This document shows, one piece after another, positions 1-9,249 of a stretch of DNA of 64,000 bases. A program made the translations under genes and the position numbers. A model generated the notes under the pieces. That model was not told the DNA's origin. It ran no database searches and saw only the letters and a list, made by a program, of their open reading frames with translations. The number at the start of each line of letters is the position of its first letter. The stretch's first letter is position 1. Origin of the DNA: Proteus vulgaris (lineage in GTDB: Bacteria; Pseudomonadota; Gammaproteobacteria; Enterobacterales; Enterobacteriaceae); contig NZ_CP090064.1 of the NCBI RefSeq assembly GCF_023100685.1, positions 806,001-870,000 on the forward strand, given 5' to 3'.

Positions 1-1682
1 GATGCAGGTAAGCGAATAAACATTAATGCCATGCCTGCGACTAATAAAACGTAAATTAATAAGTAACGACCAGTACCACGAAGAGTACGGGATACACTAT
101 CAGTATAGTGATGGCTGCTTTTTTCAAAGGTACGGTTAAACCAACCAAAGAAGCCTGTTTGCACACCATGACTGCCTTTTGGTACTGGTTTTAACATCGT
201 TGCACAAAGTGCAGGTGTTAAAATCAATGCAACGAAAACAGACAGAACCATTGCTGATACGATGGTGATAGAGAACTGGCGATAAATCGCACCTGTTGAA
301 CCACCAAAGAATGCCATTGGAATAAATACCGCAGAAAGCACAAGGGCGATACCCACCAGTGCACTTTGGATTTGTCCCATAGATTTACGTGTTGCTTCTT
401 TAGGTGATAAACCTTCTTCTTGCATAACACGTTCGACGTTTTCTACCACAACGATGGCGTCATCCACCAGAAGCCCGATGGCAAGCACCATCGCAAACAT
501 CGTCAAGGTATTTATCGAATAACCAAACGCTGAGAGTATGGCGAAAGTACCTAACAATACAACAGGTACTGCAATTGTTGGAATTAACGTAGCTCGGAAG
601 TTCTGTAAGAACAGATACATAACTACGAATACCAGCATAATAGCTTCAACAAGTGTTTTTACCACTTCGAAAATAGAGATCTTAACGAATGGCGTTGTAT
701 CATAAGGATAAACGACCTCTAATCCCGCAGGGAAGAACGGTTCCATTTCAGCTAATGCAGCACGTACAGCAGTGGCGGTATCTAATGCGTTAGCACCTGT
801 TGCTAATTTAATACCAATACCAGAAGCGGGTAGGCCATTAAAGCGAGCAATAGTACTGTAGCTTTCAGCACCCATTTCAACCACACCGAGATCTTTTAGC
901 TTAACCTGCGAACCATCTGTATTGACTTTCATCAGGATATCGCCAAATTGCTCTGCGGTATTAAGTCGAGTTTGAGCAATAATAGATACGTTTAAACGCT
1001 GACCAGGAACAGGAGGTGTACCCCCTAATTGACCTGCTGCCACTTGGTTATTCTGTGCTCTAATCGCACCGATAACATCAAGTGTTGTCATGTTATATTT
1101 CACCAGTTTATCTGGATCTAACCAGATACGCATTGCGTATTGGGTACCAAATAACTGGGTTTCACCCACACCGGTTACACGGCTTAATGGGTCTTTAATC
1201 GTTGCACCCACATAGTCTGCGATATCATCTTGTGACATTGAACCGTCATTTGAGATGAAACCTGCAACCATCAAGAATGAACTTGAGGATTTATCAACAC
1301 TAATCCCTTGTTGTTGCACTTCCTGAGGTAATAATGGCATAGCAAGTTGCAATTTATTTTGCACCTGTACTTGCGCAATATCAGGATCAGTACCTGCTTC
1401 AAAGGTCAGAGTGATATTCATCATACCGGCTGAGTCACTGGTCGCAGACATATACACCATGTTATCGATACCATTCATATTCTGTTCGATAACTTGGGTA
1501 ACTGTATTTTGCACAGTGGTGGCGTCAGCACCAGGATAAACCGCAGAGATAGAAATCGCTGGCGGTGCAATCGTTGGATACTGGGCAACAGGCAGTTTGA
1601 TGAGTGCCAGAAGACCTGCGAGCATGGTAATTATCGCAATTACCCACGCAAATATCGGTCTATCTATAAAAAACTTAGGCAT
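1..1682 (-). CDS. acrB: AcrB, RND multidrug efflux pump inner-membrane subunit (C-terminus outside window)
   Basis: This is the proton-driven RND transporter of the AcrAB-TolC tripartite pump, which exports drugs, dyes and bile salts from the inner membrane and periplasm. About 560 N-terminal residues are present; the rest lies beyond base 1. The reading starts [17 protein letters not shown], the family's usual N-terminus and first membrane helix. It then gives the porter-domain sequence and the helix-4 motif [17 protein letters not shown], whose two adjacent aspartates carry protons. The frame is open with no lesion. The start at 1682 lies 14 bases after the acrA stop, so the two genes form an operon. 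Confidence 0.96.
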   Translation of the reverse strand, partial: MPKFFIDRPIFAWVIAIITMLAGLLALIKLPVAQYPTIAPPAISISAVYPGADATTVQNTVTQVIEQNMNGIDNMVYMSATSDSAGMMNITLTFEAGTDPDIAQVQVQNKLQLAMPLLPQEVQQQGISVDKSSSSFLMVAGFISNDGSMSQDDIADYVGATIKDPLSRVTGVGETQLFGTQYAMRIWLDPDKLVKYNMTTLDVIGAIRAQNNQVAAGQLGGTPPVPGQRLNVSIIAQTRLNTAEQFGDILMKVNTDGSQVKLKDLGVVEMGAESYSTIARFNGLPASGIGIKLATGANALDTATAVRAALAEMEPFFPAGLEVVYPYDTTPFVKISIFEVVKTLVEAIMLVFVVMYLFLQNFRATLIPTIAVPVVLLGTFAILSAFGYSINTLTMFAMVLAIGLLVDDAIVVVENVERVMQEEGLSPKEATRKSMGQIQSALVGIALVLSAVFIPMAFFGGSTGAIYRQFSITIVSAMVLSVFVALILTPALCATMLKPVPKGSHGVQTGFFGWFNRTFEKSSHHYTDSVSRTLRGTGRYLLIYVLLVAGMALMFIRLPA

Positions 1683-1696
1683 GGATCACCGACTCC

Positions 1697-2890
1697 TTAT
1701 TGAGGATTCTTAGCTGGCTCAGTTTGTTCAGGTGATGGCTTAGCATCTAAATTTTCTTCTTGAGGCGTTACTGTCATTTTTGGTTTTGCTTTTTGCAATC
1801 CAGAAACGATAACGCGCTCACCAGCCTGAACACCACTATTAACGAGCCATTTATTACCAACAGCTTGTGACACATCAATGGTACGAACTTCAACAACATT
1901 GTCTTTATTGACAACCATTGCTGTCGCTTCACCACGAGCAGTACGAATAACAGCTTGCTGTGGGATCAAAATTGCATTTTGACGAATACCATTTTCTAAT
2001 TTAGTACGAACAAACATACCTGGTAATAGTTCCCCAGTAGGGTTAGGTACGATAGCACGCATAGTAATTGAGCCGGTTGTTTCATCAACAGTGACATCAG
2101 AAAACTCTAAATGGCCTTTCTGTGCGTAAGCTTGCCCATTAGTCAATGTTAAATGAACAACAGGTTTGCCTTGCTCTTGACGAATAACGCCACTTTCAAT
2201 TTCATTTTTAAGTTTCAGATAATCTTCACTCGATTGTGTCACGTTGACGTAAATCGGATCGATTTGCTGAACTGTAGTTAGTGCTACTTGCTGACCTGGA
2301 GCGACAAGTGCACCTTCAGTCACAGTAGATTTACCTGAACGGCCTGAAATTGGCGCTGTTACTTTTGTATATTCAAGATTAATCTTTGCAGTTGTTACAG
2401 CTGCTTCTCCTGCTTTAACAGCAGCTACAGCTTGTGCATATTGAGATGTTGCAGTATCAAAATCTTGTTTACTGACATAGTTTGTACCTAGCAGAGGCTT
2501 ATAACGCTCCACAGTGAGACGAGCTATTTCAGCATTAGCTTTAGCTTTCGCTAATTCAGCTTGCGCACTATTTAAAGTTGCTTCAAAAATAGCTGGGTCG
2601 ATTTGGTACAAAGATGTACCCGCTTCTACATAGCTACCTTCTTTGTAATTGCGGTTTAAAATAATGCCGCCAACTTGAGGGCGAACTTCAGCAATACGGA
2701 AGGCTGATGTACGACCTGGTAAATCAGTGGTGATTGTCAGAGCTTGCGCTCCTAAAGTCACAACACCTACAGCCGGAGCAGGAGGAGGCCCCCCAGCAGA
2801 CTGTTTAGCTTTGTCGTCACATCCAGCAAGAACCAAGCTGCCTGATAGCACTAACAGAGCCAGAGGCAAAACCCCTCTGTTTTTTCGCAT
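1697..2890 (-). CDS. acrA: AcrA, periplasmic membrane-fusion lipoprotein of the efflux pump
   Basis: AcrA is the periplasmic adaptor linking AcrB to the outer-membrane channel TolC. The protein begins MRKNRGVLPLALLVLSGSLVLAGC, with a lipobox whose cysteine is the lipidation site. Barrel-sandwich (lipoyl-like) halves flank a long alpha-helical hairpin rich in Ala/Lys/Glu, followed by the beta-barrel domain; the total is 397 residues, the family's usual length. The start at 2890 is preferred because GAGG stands upstream at normal spacing and the lipobox falls correctly. A longer frame to 2971 exists but would begin inside the acrR operator. It is transcribed divergently from acrR and upstream of acrB. 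Confidence 0.96.
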   Translation of the reverse strand: MRKNRGVLPLALLVLSGSLVLAGCDDKAKQSAGGPPPAPAVGVVTLGAQALTITTDLPGRTSAFRIAEVRPQVGGIILNRNYKEGSYVEAGTSLYQIDPAIFEATLNSAQAELAKAKANAEIARLTVERYKPLLGTNYVSKQDFDTATSQYAQAVAAVKAGEAAVTTAKINLEYTKVTAPISGRSGKSTVTEGALVAPGQQVALTTVQQIDPIYVNVTQSSEDYLKLKNEIESGVIRQEQGKPVVHLTLTNGQAYAQKGHLEFSDVTVDETTGSITMRAIVPNPTGELLPGMFVRTKLENGIRQNAILIPQQAVIRTARGEATAMVVNKDNVVEVRTIDVSQAVGNKWLVNSGVQAGERVIVSGLQKAKPKMTVTPQEENLDAKPSPEQTEPAKNPQ

Positions 2891-2962
2891 AAGAAAACCT
2901 CTATTCAAACGTTGTTTCCCGGGATAAAAATAATTAAGTTGATGATTGATTGCGATGTATAG

Positions 2963-2987
2963 TACAAACATACATGAATGTATGTAA
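2963..2987. promoter_or_regulatory. Probable AcrR operator between acrA and acrR
   Basis: A palindrome with core ACATACATGAATGTATGT (2968-2985) sits in the divergent intergenic region. It closely resembles the E. coli AcrR operator, a 24-base palindrome built on TACATACAT/ATGTATGTA. Bound AcrR here would repress acrAB and probably acrR itself. The site assignment is by similarity and position. Confidence 0.82.
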
Positions 2988-3014
2988 ATTAACTTCAGTC
3001 AAAATCGAGGATTA

Positions 3015-3659
3015 ATGGCACGAAAAACTAAACGGCAGGCACAAGAGACAAGACAGCAGATTATTGATGCTGCACTTAGGCTATTTACTGTGCAAGGCGT
3101 TTCTGCCACATCACTTTCAGATATTGCGGCCGCTGCAGGAGTTACCCGTGGCGCAATATATTGGCACTTTAAAAATAAAGTGGATTTATTTACTGAAGCG
3201 TGCGAACTCACCGACTTAAAAATAGAATCTTTAGAAATAGAGTATCAAACAAAATACCCAGATGATCCACTATTTGTATTAAGAGAATTGCTTATTTACA
3301 TATTGACATCGATTGTCGAAGATCCTAAACATAATGCACTTTTAGAAATATATTTCCATAAATGCGAATTTGTCGGTGAAATGACACCAATTGTTGAAAT
3401 TCGTAGAGAATTGTGTGCAGCTGATTACTCTAGAATAGAACAATCTTTATCTCGTTGTGTTGAAAAAAAACAACTACCATCCGACCTTAATTTAAGAAGG
3501 GCGGCCATCATGTTAAGAGCTATGATGACTGGGCTTGCTGAAAATTGGTTATTTTCACCAGAAAGCTTTTCTATCAAAGATGAAAGTCAATATTTGGTTG
3601 ATAGCTTTATTGATATGATAAAGCACAGTGCAAATATGAGAATATCTGCGTCCTCTTAA
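3015..3659 (+). CDS. acrR: AcrR, TetR-family repressor of acrAB
   Basis: A 214-residue TetR-family DNA-binding repressor. Residues 10-57 form the N-terminal helix-turn-helix domain (RQQIIDAALRLF, then GAIYWHFKNKVDLF, the family signature). The remainder is the helical drug-binding and dimerisation domain. The N-terminus MARKTKRQAQETRQQIIDAA matches AcrR of enterobacteria. It is divergent from acrAB across an operator palindrome, as in E. coli. Ligand binding is expected to release repression; that is family knowledge and not visible here. Confidence 0.95.
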   Translation: MARKTKRQAQETRQQIIDAALRLFTVQGVSATSLSDIAAAAGVTRGAIYWHFKNKVDLFTEACELTDLKIESLEIEYQTKYPDDPLFVLRELLIYILTSIVEDPKHNALLEIYFHKCEFVGEMTPIVEIRRELCAADYSRIEQSLSRCVEKKQLPSDLNLRRAAIMLRAMMTGLAENWLFSPESFSIKDESQYLVDSFIDMIKHSANMRISASS

Positions 3660-3687
3660 TTTATTATTAAACAAAAGGAAGACATCT

Positions 3688-4041
3688 ATGAGTAAGGTCT
3701 TAGTTATTGCTAATGGTGCAGCTTATGGTAATGAGTCATTATTTAACGCACTGCGTTTATCTATTACATTAAAAGAACAGCACCCAGAAACTCAATTAAA
3801 TATCTTTTTAATGTCAGATGCTGTTACAGGGGCTTTAGCTCGCCAACAGCCTAAAGAAGGTTATAACTTACAACAAATGCTGGAAATTTTAACGGCACAA
3901 AATGTTCCTGTTAAATTATGCAAAACATGTACAGATACTCGTGGTATCAGTGAGTTACCATTAGTTGATGGTGCAGAGTTAGGTACATTAGTTGATTTGG
4001 CACAATGGACGCTTGATGCGGATAAAATCCTAACATTCTGA
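3688..4041 (+). CDS. ychN: YchN-like DsrE/F-family protein
   Basis: A 117-residue single-domain protein of the DsrE/DsrF sulfur-relay-like fold, nearly collinear with E. coli YchN (N-terminus of type VIANGAAYGNESLFNALRLS; C-terminus LAQWTLDADKILTF). A conserved segment PVKLCKTCTD holds two cysteines that may be redox-active or carry persulfide, by analogy with DsrE. The physiological role of YchN is unknown. It starts 28 bases after acrR with AAGGAAG upstream, so it could be co-transcribed with acrR. YchN is not a neighbour of acrR in E. coli. Confidence 0.88.
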   Translation: MSKVLVIANGAAYGNESLFNALRLSITLKEQHPETQLNIFLMSDAVTGALARQQPKEGYNLQQMLEILTAQNVPVKLCKTCTDTRGISELPLVDGAELGTLVDLAQWTLDADKILTF

Positions 4042-4076
4042 TTGTCGCTTCATTTTCTCAGCCGAGAAACAACCCC

Positions 4077-4164
4077 AAGCAACTTGTTCTGTTTACACTG
4101 CCAATTGAACGTAATTGGATTATACTAATAAACAGTTTTTCAATATTAATTGAACAAGTTGCTT
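4077..4164. repeat. 13-base perfect inverted repeat bracketing the mscK leader
   Basis: AAGCAACTTGTTC (4077-4089) is exactly complementary to GAACAAGTTGCTT (4152-4164), with 62 bases between. A second inverted repeat, CCAATT/AATTGG (4101-4118), lies inside. The right arm ends four bases before the mscK ATG and occupies the place where a Shine-Dalgarno sequence would be. In a read-through transcript from the ychN-like gene, the stem would occlude the mscK initiation region. Confidence 0.75.
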
Positions 4165-4168
4165 AACC

Positions 4169-7100
4169 ATGCGGATACAAACTTTTTTTTCTCAATTTAA
4201 TAATCGAATGACGACGATTGTCGCCGCGACTGCTATTATTTTTATTCTTTGGTGCCTCTCTATTACTTCGGTTTTAGCCGCGGTTTCAAGTAATCTACCG
4301 ACTCAAGAAAATATTCAAAATCAGCTTAATTTATTAAATAAACGTAGTGAGTTAAGTGCAGAAGATAAATTAACAATTGCGGATTTAGAACAATCACTTT
4401 TATTACTCGATAATATTCAACAGCTAGAAAAAAAATCAGTAAATTATGATAAAACGGTAGAGCAACTACCTGAAAAGCTGCGTAGTACGCAATATCAACT
4501 TAATCAATTAAAACAAAAAGTCGCTAATAAAGAAGCAGATGACTACCAAAAATCATTGGAAGCATTACCATTAGCAACATTAGAATCGCAATTAGAAAGT
4601 GTTCTACAATCCTTACAAAAATCCCAAGATGATTTAGCTAATTACAGTAATGAACTTATCGTATTACAGACACAACCTGAAAGGGCGCAATCTGTTTTAT
4701 TTAATAACTCAGATAGATTGCAACAAATAAGGACATTGCTGAATAAAAGTAGTGCAGATAAAGCACAAATGCGGCCTTCTGCTGTGCAGTTATTACAGTT
4801 AGAGCAATATTATCTTCAACAACAAAATAATTTTCAAAAACGTACATTACAGTCAAATGTGCAATTACAAAGCTTATTACAACTTCAACGTGACTATAGC
4901 TCTGCGTATATTGACCTTTCACAGGAACGCGCACAACTGCTTCAAGATGCCATCAGCGATAAACGTCTAGATAGTTCAGAAGAAACAGCTAAAGAAGCAC
5001 AAAGCACCGAACTTGATAATCAAGCGATTAATAATGATCCATTCTATTTAGCGCAAACAGAAATCAATAAGCATCTTAGTGATAAACTGATCGTTACAAC
5101 ACAAAATAATAACGAACTAAATCGCCATAGCTTAATGGTGAAAAACCGCTTAGATAGAGCCATTCAATCTGAACGAAACCTAAAAGAACAAATTGATGTA
5201 TTAAAAGGAAGTTTGTTACTTTCCCGAATTTTATTTGAAGAGCAAGTTGATTTGCCGGATGGTATTTTTATTAATAATTTGCCTGATAAAATCGCTGATT
5301 TGCGGTTAGAGCAATTTGAAATTAATAAACAACGTGATCAGATAATACAACCCAATATCTATATTGATCGGTTGATGCAGGAATACCAAATTACTCATCC
5401 TGAAGTCACCGACCCTAATGTACTAAAAGAGTTACGTAGTGCATTAGAATTACTTGTTGATGCACGTCGGGAGTTGCTTGATAAACTCAATAATCAATTA
5501 GGCAATCAAATTTCAGGTTCGATTAACCTGCAAATGGATCAGCAACAATTACGCAGTGTCGTAAGCTCTTTAGAAAGTACATTAGCACAACAAATTTTCT
5601 GGGTGAGTAGTAATAAACCTATTAATCTCAATTGGTTTTCAACATTTCCTTCTCAAGCAGTGGCAGAATTCCAAAGTTTTAAATTGAATTGGTCAAATGA
5701 AAATCTGTTGATCGGGGCTAAGAAATCACTTCCTGTCCTTATTGCGTTGATTCTGTTTGGTTTAATACTGATTTGGCAACGTAAAAAACTTGATACTCAG
5801 TTTGAAAAACTTAATGGGGATATTAATAAGCTCAATAAAGATTCTCAGCTACATACACCACTGGCATTAGGTATTGTTTTCTTAAAAACATTACCACTTT
5901 CTTGTTTTGTTTTAGCGATTGGCTATTGGCTAATAAATAGTTTTAACGTGCAACAAGAGTTTATCTGGTCTTTTGCTTGGCAATTTGCGGTATTTTGGCT
6001 GATGTTTGAATGGTCTTATCGTTTAATGTCTGATAATGGCGTTGCTGTAAAACATTTTAAAATTCCTGTAGAGAGAGTTCAGCAAAACCGTAAACGTTTA
6101 TTGCGTCTTTCTCTTCCTATGTTACCGATTATTTTGCTTTCTGCTTACGGTATTAATAACCCATTATCACTGGTGGGGGATGTTATTGGGCAGTTGGTTG
6201 CGATTATTTCACTGTTTTGCATTAGTTTATGTGCATTGCCGTTTTGTCGCGAAATGTGGCAAGAAAAAGGGAATCATGTTGTTAGAACGGTTGTGATCAC
6301 CCTATTAACATTCTCGCCTTTAATTTTAATGGGATTAGTAATTTTTGGTTATTACTATACGGCGTTGCGTTTAGCAAATCGTTGGATTGATAGCTTATAT
6401 CTGCTTATGTTGTGGTTCACTGCTTATCATGCCAGTTTACGAGGATTAACCGTTGCTGCTAGAAGACTTGCTTATCGTCGAGCGCTTGAACGTCGACAAG
6501 CAATGTTAAAAGAAAAAAAAGAGGGTGAAGATAATGGCCTTGAACCTATTCAAGAGCCTCCAATGGATATGGAGCAAATCAATCAGCAATCATTAAGACT
6601 GACAACAATGATTTTATTTATCATTTTTGCGTCTAGTTTCTACGGGATTTGGTCCGATTTTATTACTGTATTTACCTATTTAGATGGTATTACACTCTGG
6701 AGCTATACATTACCCACAGAGTTGGGAAATGTGGTTAAAGCCGTCACAGTAGCAGATCTCTTATTGTCTGTTTCTATCATGGCAATCTCTTGGTTTATGA
6801 CGCGAAATTTACCAGGTTTATTAGAGGTATTAATCTTATCGCGTATCAAACTGCAACAAGGCGCTTCTTACGCTATTACGACTATTTTAACCTACGTTAT
6901 TATTGCAATAGGCACCATTGTCTCTCTGGGAATATTAGGTGTGGCATGGGAGAAATTACAATGGTTAGCGGCGGCTTTAACGGTAGGATTAGGGTTTGGT
7001 TTACAAGAGATATTCGCAAACTTTGTGTCTGGTTTGATCATCTTGTTTGAAAGACCAGTTAGGATTGGGGATACCGTCACCATCGGAACATATTCAGGTA

Positions 7101-7591
7101 CAGTTAGCCGAATTCGAATTAGAGCAACAACAGTGACAGATTTTGATCGCAAAGAAGTAATTATTCCTAATAAAGCTTTTGTAACAGAACGGCTTATTAA
7201 CTGGACATTATCTGATACTGTCACACGCATTATTATTCAGGTGGGGGTGGCATATGGTTCTGATCTAGATAAGGTCAAAGCTATCTTAATGAAAGCAGCG
7301 AAAGAGAATACCAGAGTGATGACTGAACCTGAGCCAGTCGTGTTATTTACTGAATTTGGCGCCAGTACGTTAAACCACGATTTACGTTTTTATGTCAGAA
7401 CATTAGGTGATAGAAGTATTGCAATTGATGAAGTGAATCGTGCAATTGATAAGCTTTGTAATGAAAACGATATTAATATTGCATTTAACCAACTTGATGT
7501 TTATTTGCATAATAAACAAGGTGATGAAGTACAAGAGGTAAAACGGCCTCTTGATGGTTCGACACCTGAAGCCAATACCCCTTTTGCTTAA
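4169..7591 (+). CDS. mscK: MscK (KefA/AefA), potassium-dependent mechanosensitive channel
   Basis: A large mechanosensitive channel of the MscS superfamily that opens on membrane tension and releases solutes during hypo-osmotic shock. It has 1140 residues, close to the E. coli length. A signal peptide (residues about 14-38, ending VLAA) precedes a roughly 450-residue coiled-coil-rich periplasmic domain. Many membrane helices follow from about residue 515. The conserved MscS core lies near residues 900-1100 and includes [20 protein letters not shown] and [14 protein letters not shown]. No good ribosome-binding site is visible before the ATG. MscK follows acrR in E. coli too, there without ychN between. 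Confidence 0.95.
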   Translation: MRIQTFFSQFNNRMTTIVAATAIIFILWCLSITSVLAAVSSNLPTQENIQNQLNLLNKRSELSAEDKLTIADLEQSLLLLDNIQQLEKKSVNYDKTVEQLPEKLRSTQYQLNQLKQKVANKEADDYQKSLEALPLATLESQLESVLQSLQKSQDDLANYSNELIVLQTQPERAQSVLFNNSDRLQQIRTLLNKSSADKAQMRPSAVQLLQLEQYYLQQQNNFQKRTLQSNVQLQSLLQLQRDYSSAYIDLSQERAQLLQDAISDKRLDSSEETAKEAQSTELDNQAINNDPFYLAQTEINKHLSDKLIVTTQNNNELNRHSLMVKNRLDRAIQSERNLKEQIDVLKGSLLLSRILFEEQVDLPDGIFINNLPDKIADLRLEQFEINKQRDQIIQPNIYIDRLMQEYQITHPEVTDPNVLKELRSALELLVDARRELLDKLNNQLGNQISGSINLQMDQQQLRSVVSSLESTLAQQIFWVSSNKPINLNWFSTFPSQAVAEFQSFKLNWSNENLLIGAKKSLPVLIALILFGLILIWQRKKLDTQFEKLNGDINKLNKDSQLHTPLALGIVFLKTLPLSCFVLAIGYWLINSFNVQQEFIWSFAWQFAVFWLMFEWSYRLMSDNGVAVKHFKIPVERVQQNRKRLLRLSLPMLPIILLSAYGINNPLSLVGDVIGQLVAIISLFCISLCALPFCREMWQEKGNHVVRTVVITLLTFSPLILMGLVIFGYYYTALRLANRWIDSLYLLMLWFTAYHASLRGLTVAARRLAYRRALERRQAMLKEKKEGEDNGLEPIQEPPMDMEQINQQSLRLTTMILFIIFASSFYGIWSDFITVFTYLDGITLWSYTLPTELGNVVKAVTVADLLLSVSIMAISWFMTRNLPGLLEVLILSRIKLQQGASYAITTILTYVIIAIGTIVSLGILGVAWEKLQWLAAALTVGLGFGLQEIFANFVSGLIILFERPVRIGDTVTIGTYSGTVSRIRIRATTVTDFDRKEVIIPNKAFVTERLINWTLSDTVTRIIIQVGVAYGSDLDKVKAILMKAAKENTRVMTEPEPVVLFTEFGASTLNHDLRFYVRTLGDRSIAIDEVNRAIDKLCNENDINIAFNQLDVYLHNKQGDEVQEVKRPLDGSTPEANTPFA

Positions 7592-7755
7592 TTAAAGGGC
7601 GTGTTTGTTGATTGTGTCGCCAATTTGTTTTCATAATCTTGGCGCACAATCTCAAGGGCTTCTAGTGCTGTTTTAGGATCAATATGGTGACTTTCAAGTA
7701 AATAGATAAGATCAACGGCCAACTGAACAGATTTTGGTGCTTCTTTTAAACTCAT
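7588..7755 (-). CDS. rsmS: RsmS (YbaM), small pleiotropic regulatory protein
   Basis: A 55-residue protein reading [20 protein letters not shown] and ending STNTPFN. It matches the small YbaM/RsmS family, reported in plant-pathogenic enterobacteria as a regulator acting on secondary metabolism. The gene sits beside priC exactly as in E. coli. AAAGGCGAT stands upstream of the ATG at good spacing. Its stop codon overlaps the last bases of the convergent mscK by four bases. It is only 11 bases downstream of priC, so the two form an operon. Confidence 0.85.
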   Translation of the reverse strand: MSLKEAPKSVQLAVDLIYLLESHHIDPKTALEALEIVRQDYENKLATQSTNTPFN

Positions 7756-7766
7756 AATTATCGCCT

Positions 7767-8309
7767 TTAAAATTTATCTTCTTGTTTTTCAATGCTCTTT
7801 TCAATAGAGAAAAGGGCGTTTTTACAACGCGCTAGGCGATTTTCAAGTGCAGCAATCTCTTTTTGCAACTCTTGTTGTTGCATAAAACTTTGTGCTTGCG
7901 TTAATGAAAGCTCTCTATCTTGGATCATGGCGTGTAATCTGCGCTCATAATCCTGATGTTGGGCAAGTTTTTGGTATAAATCGACACTTTTTTTTCGTTG
8001 AGTAAGCTGGTTCTCTTGCTTTCTTAGTGTTTGTGTCGATAATTCACGAGTTAATGCTTCTATTTGTTGTAGGATTTGAGTGGCCAGAAATTTAACCTGC
8101 TGGCTTCGTTGTGCCTCAACACAAGCGATTAACTGGGTAAAATTATCGCGGATCTGTTGCATATAGCCGCCAAGTGAATCACTTCGGCGGTGGAACAGTG
8201 CTGTGTCGAAGCAAGGTGCTGCAATTTTTTTGTTTGCAATAGGCGCCAGTGTTTCGGCAAGATTGTCTATCTGTTTTTTAAACAAGCTTAAAGGATCAGG
8301 TTTATTCAT
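7767..8309 (-). CDS. priC: PriC, primosomal replication protein N''
   Basis: PriC helps reload the replicative helicase DnaB at stalled forks and binds SSB-coated DNA. This 180-residue protein is mostly helical, rich in Gln/Leu/Lys/Glu, and has the PriC arrangement of an N-terminal helical domain ([13 protein letters not shown]), central [12 protein letters not shown] and a C-terminal coiled-coil-like segment. Sequence conservation in this family is low, so the call leans on synteny (rsmS-priC-apt) as well. The ybaN gene, which lies between priC and apt in E. coli, is absent here. Confidence 0.88.
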   Translation of the reverse strand: MNKPDPLSLFKKQIDNLAETLAPIANKKIAAPCFDTALFHRRSDSLGGYMQQIRDNFTQLIACVEAQRSQQVKFLATQILQQIEALTRELSTQTLRKQENQLTQRKKSVDLYQKLAQHQDYERRLHAMIQDRELSLTQAQSFMQQQELQKEIAALENRLARCKNALFSIEKSIEKQEDKF

Positions 8310-8446
8310 CGGGTTCTTGTTCCTGTTTTGATAAAAACATGAATTGACTTAAAGCAACAAAAAAGAGTTGTTAACTGGCTTTCTGTTGCATTTTAACGGC
8401 ATATTGCATAGATTCTATCGTTTCGTTTTTTATTATGGCACTGATT

Positions 8447-8998
8447 ATGACTGCTAACGCGCAACAACTGCAATTTATTAAAGACAGTATTGAAACCATT
8501 CCTGATTATCCAAAAGAAGGGATATTATTTCGTGATATCACTACATTACTGGATAATCCTGCTGCATATCAGGCAACCATTGATTTATTGGTAGAGCACT
8601 ATCAAGGTCAGGGTATCACTAAAGTCGTGGGTACCGAAGCTCGCGGTTTCCTATTTGGTGCTCCGGTTGCTTTACGCCTCGGTGTTGGTTTCGTTCCTGT
8701 TCGTAAAAAAGGTAAATTGCCTCGCGAAACGCTCAGTGAAACTTATGATTTGGAATATGGCACAGATACTTTAGAGATCCACAAAGACAGCATTACGGAT
8801 AAAGACAAAGTATTAATGGTTGATGATTTACTGGCAACAGGCGGCACCATTGAAGCAACAGCCCGTCTTATCCGTCGTTTAGGTGGAACTGTAACAGAAG
8901 CTGCATTTATTATCTGCTTACCTGATTTAGGCGGTATTGAACGCTTAGAAAAACAAGGCGTTCATAGCTTTACTCTGGTTGATTTTCCAGGACATTAA
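8447..8998 (+). CDS. apt: Adenine phosphoribosyltransferase
   Basis: Apt converts adenine and PRPP to AMP and pyrophosphate in purine salvage. The PRPP-binding loop [16 protein letters not shown] (residues about 122-137) and the early [15 protein letters not shown] segment are intact. Starting at 8447 (MTANAQQLQ) gives 183 residues and the same N-terminus as E. coli Apt. An in-frame ATG at 8435 would add four residues, and neither start has a strong ribosome-binding site. The gene is divergent from priC and upstream of dnaX. Confidence 0.95.
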   Translation: MTANAQQLQFIKDSIETIPDYPKEGILFRDITTLLDNPAAYQATIDLLVEHYQGQGITKVVGTEARGFLFGAPVALRLGVGFVPVRKKGKLPRETLSETYDLEYGTDTLEIHKDSITDKDKVLMVDDLLATGGTIEATARLIRRLGGTVTEAAFIICLPDLGGIERLEKQGVHSFTLVDFPGH

Positions 8999-9008
8999 TT
9001 TCTTCACT

Positions 9009-9110
9009 GTTTAAAATGTGGTGATACACGTCATTATTTTAAACATGAGTAATAGTGCGGGTGCTTTTGTGTTATTTATGATGTGATATATAAATATCTA
9101 TGGCCCGCAC
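9009..9110. repeat. Two successive inverted repeats in the apt-dnaX intergenic region
   Basis: TGTTTAAAAT (9009-9018) pairs with ATTTTAAACA (9035-9044), a 10-base perfect stem. Further on GTGCGGG (9055-9061) pairs with CCCGCAC (9104-9110) across 42 bases, followed by AATTGTTTTT. The first could stabilise or end the apt transcript; the second ends in a short T run and could be a weak terminator before the dnaX promoter. Function is inferred. Confidence 0.5.
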
Positions 9111-9249
9111 AATTGTTTTTCCTCTCTGATACATTTCAAATATTCGACGGTTCTTTCATCAATATCTCATTTGTTTCTGACAAATCTCGCTCAATGGGGC
9201 GTCCCTGTGTTAGCATAGAGATAAATCTCGTTCAAATTTAGCGGAATCA

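Noticed and set aside
2890..2971. N-terminal extension of acrA to a start at 2971
   Set aside because: It would start inside the AcrR operator palindrome, has no ribosome-binding site and would place 27 residues before a standard lipoprotein signal.
6892..7230. 112-residue reading frame antisense to mscK
   Set aside because: Shadow of the conserved MscS core; no independent support.
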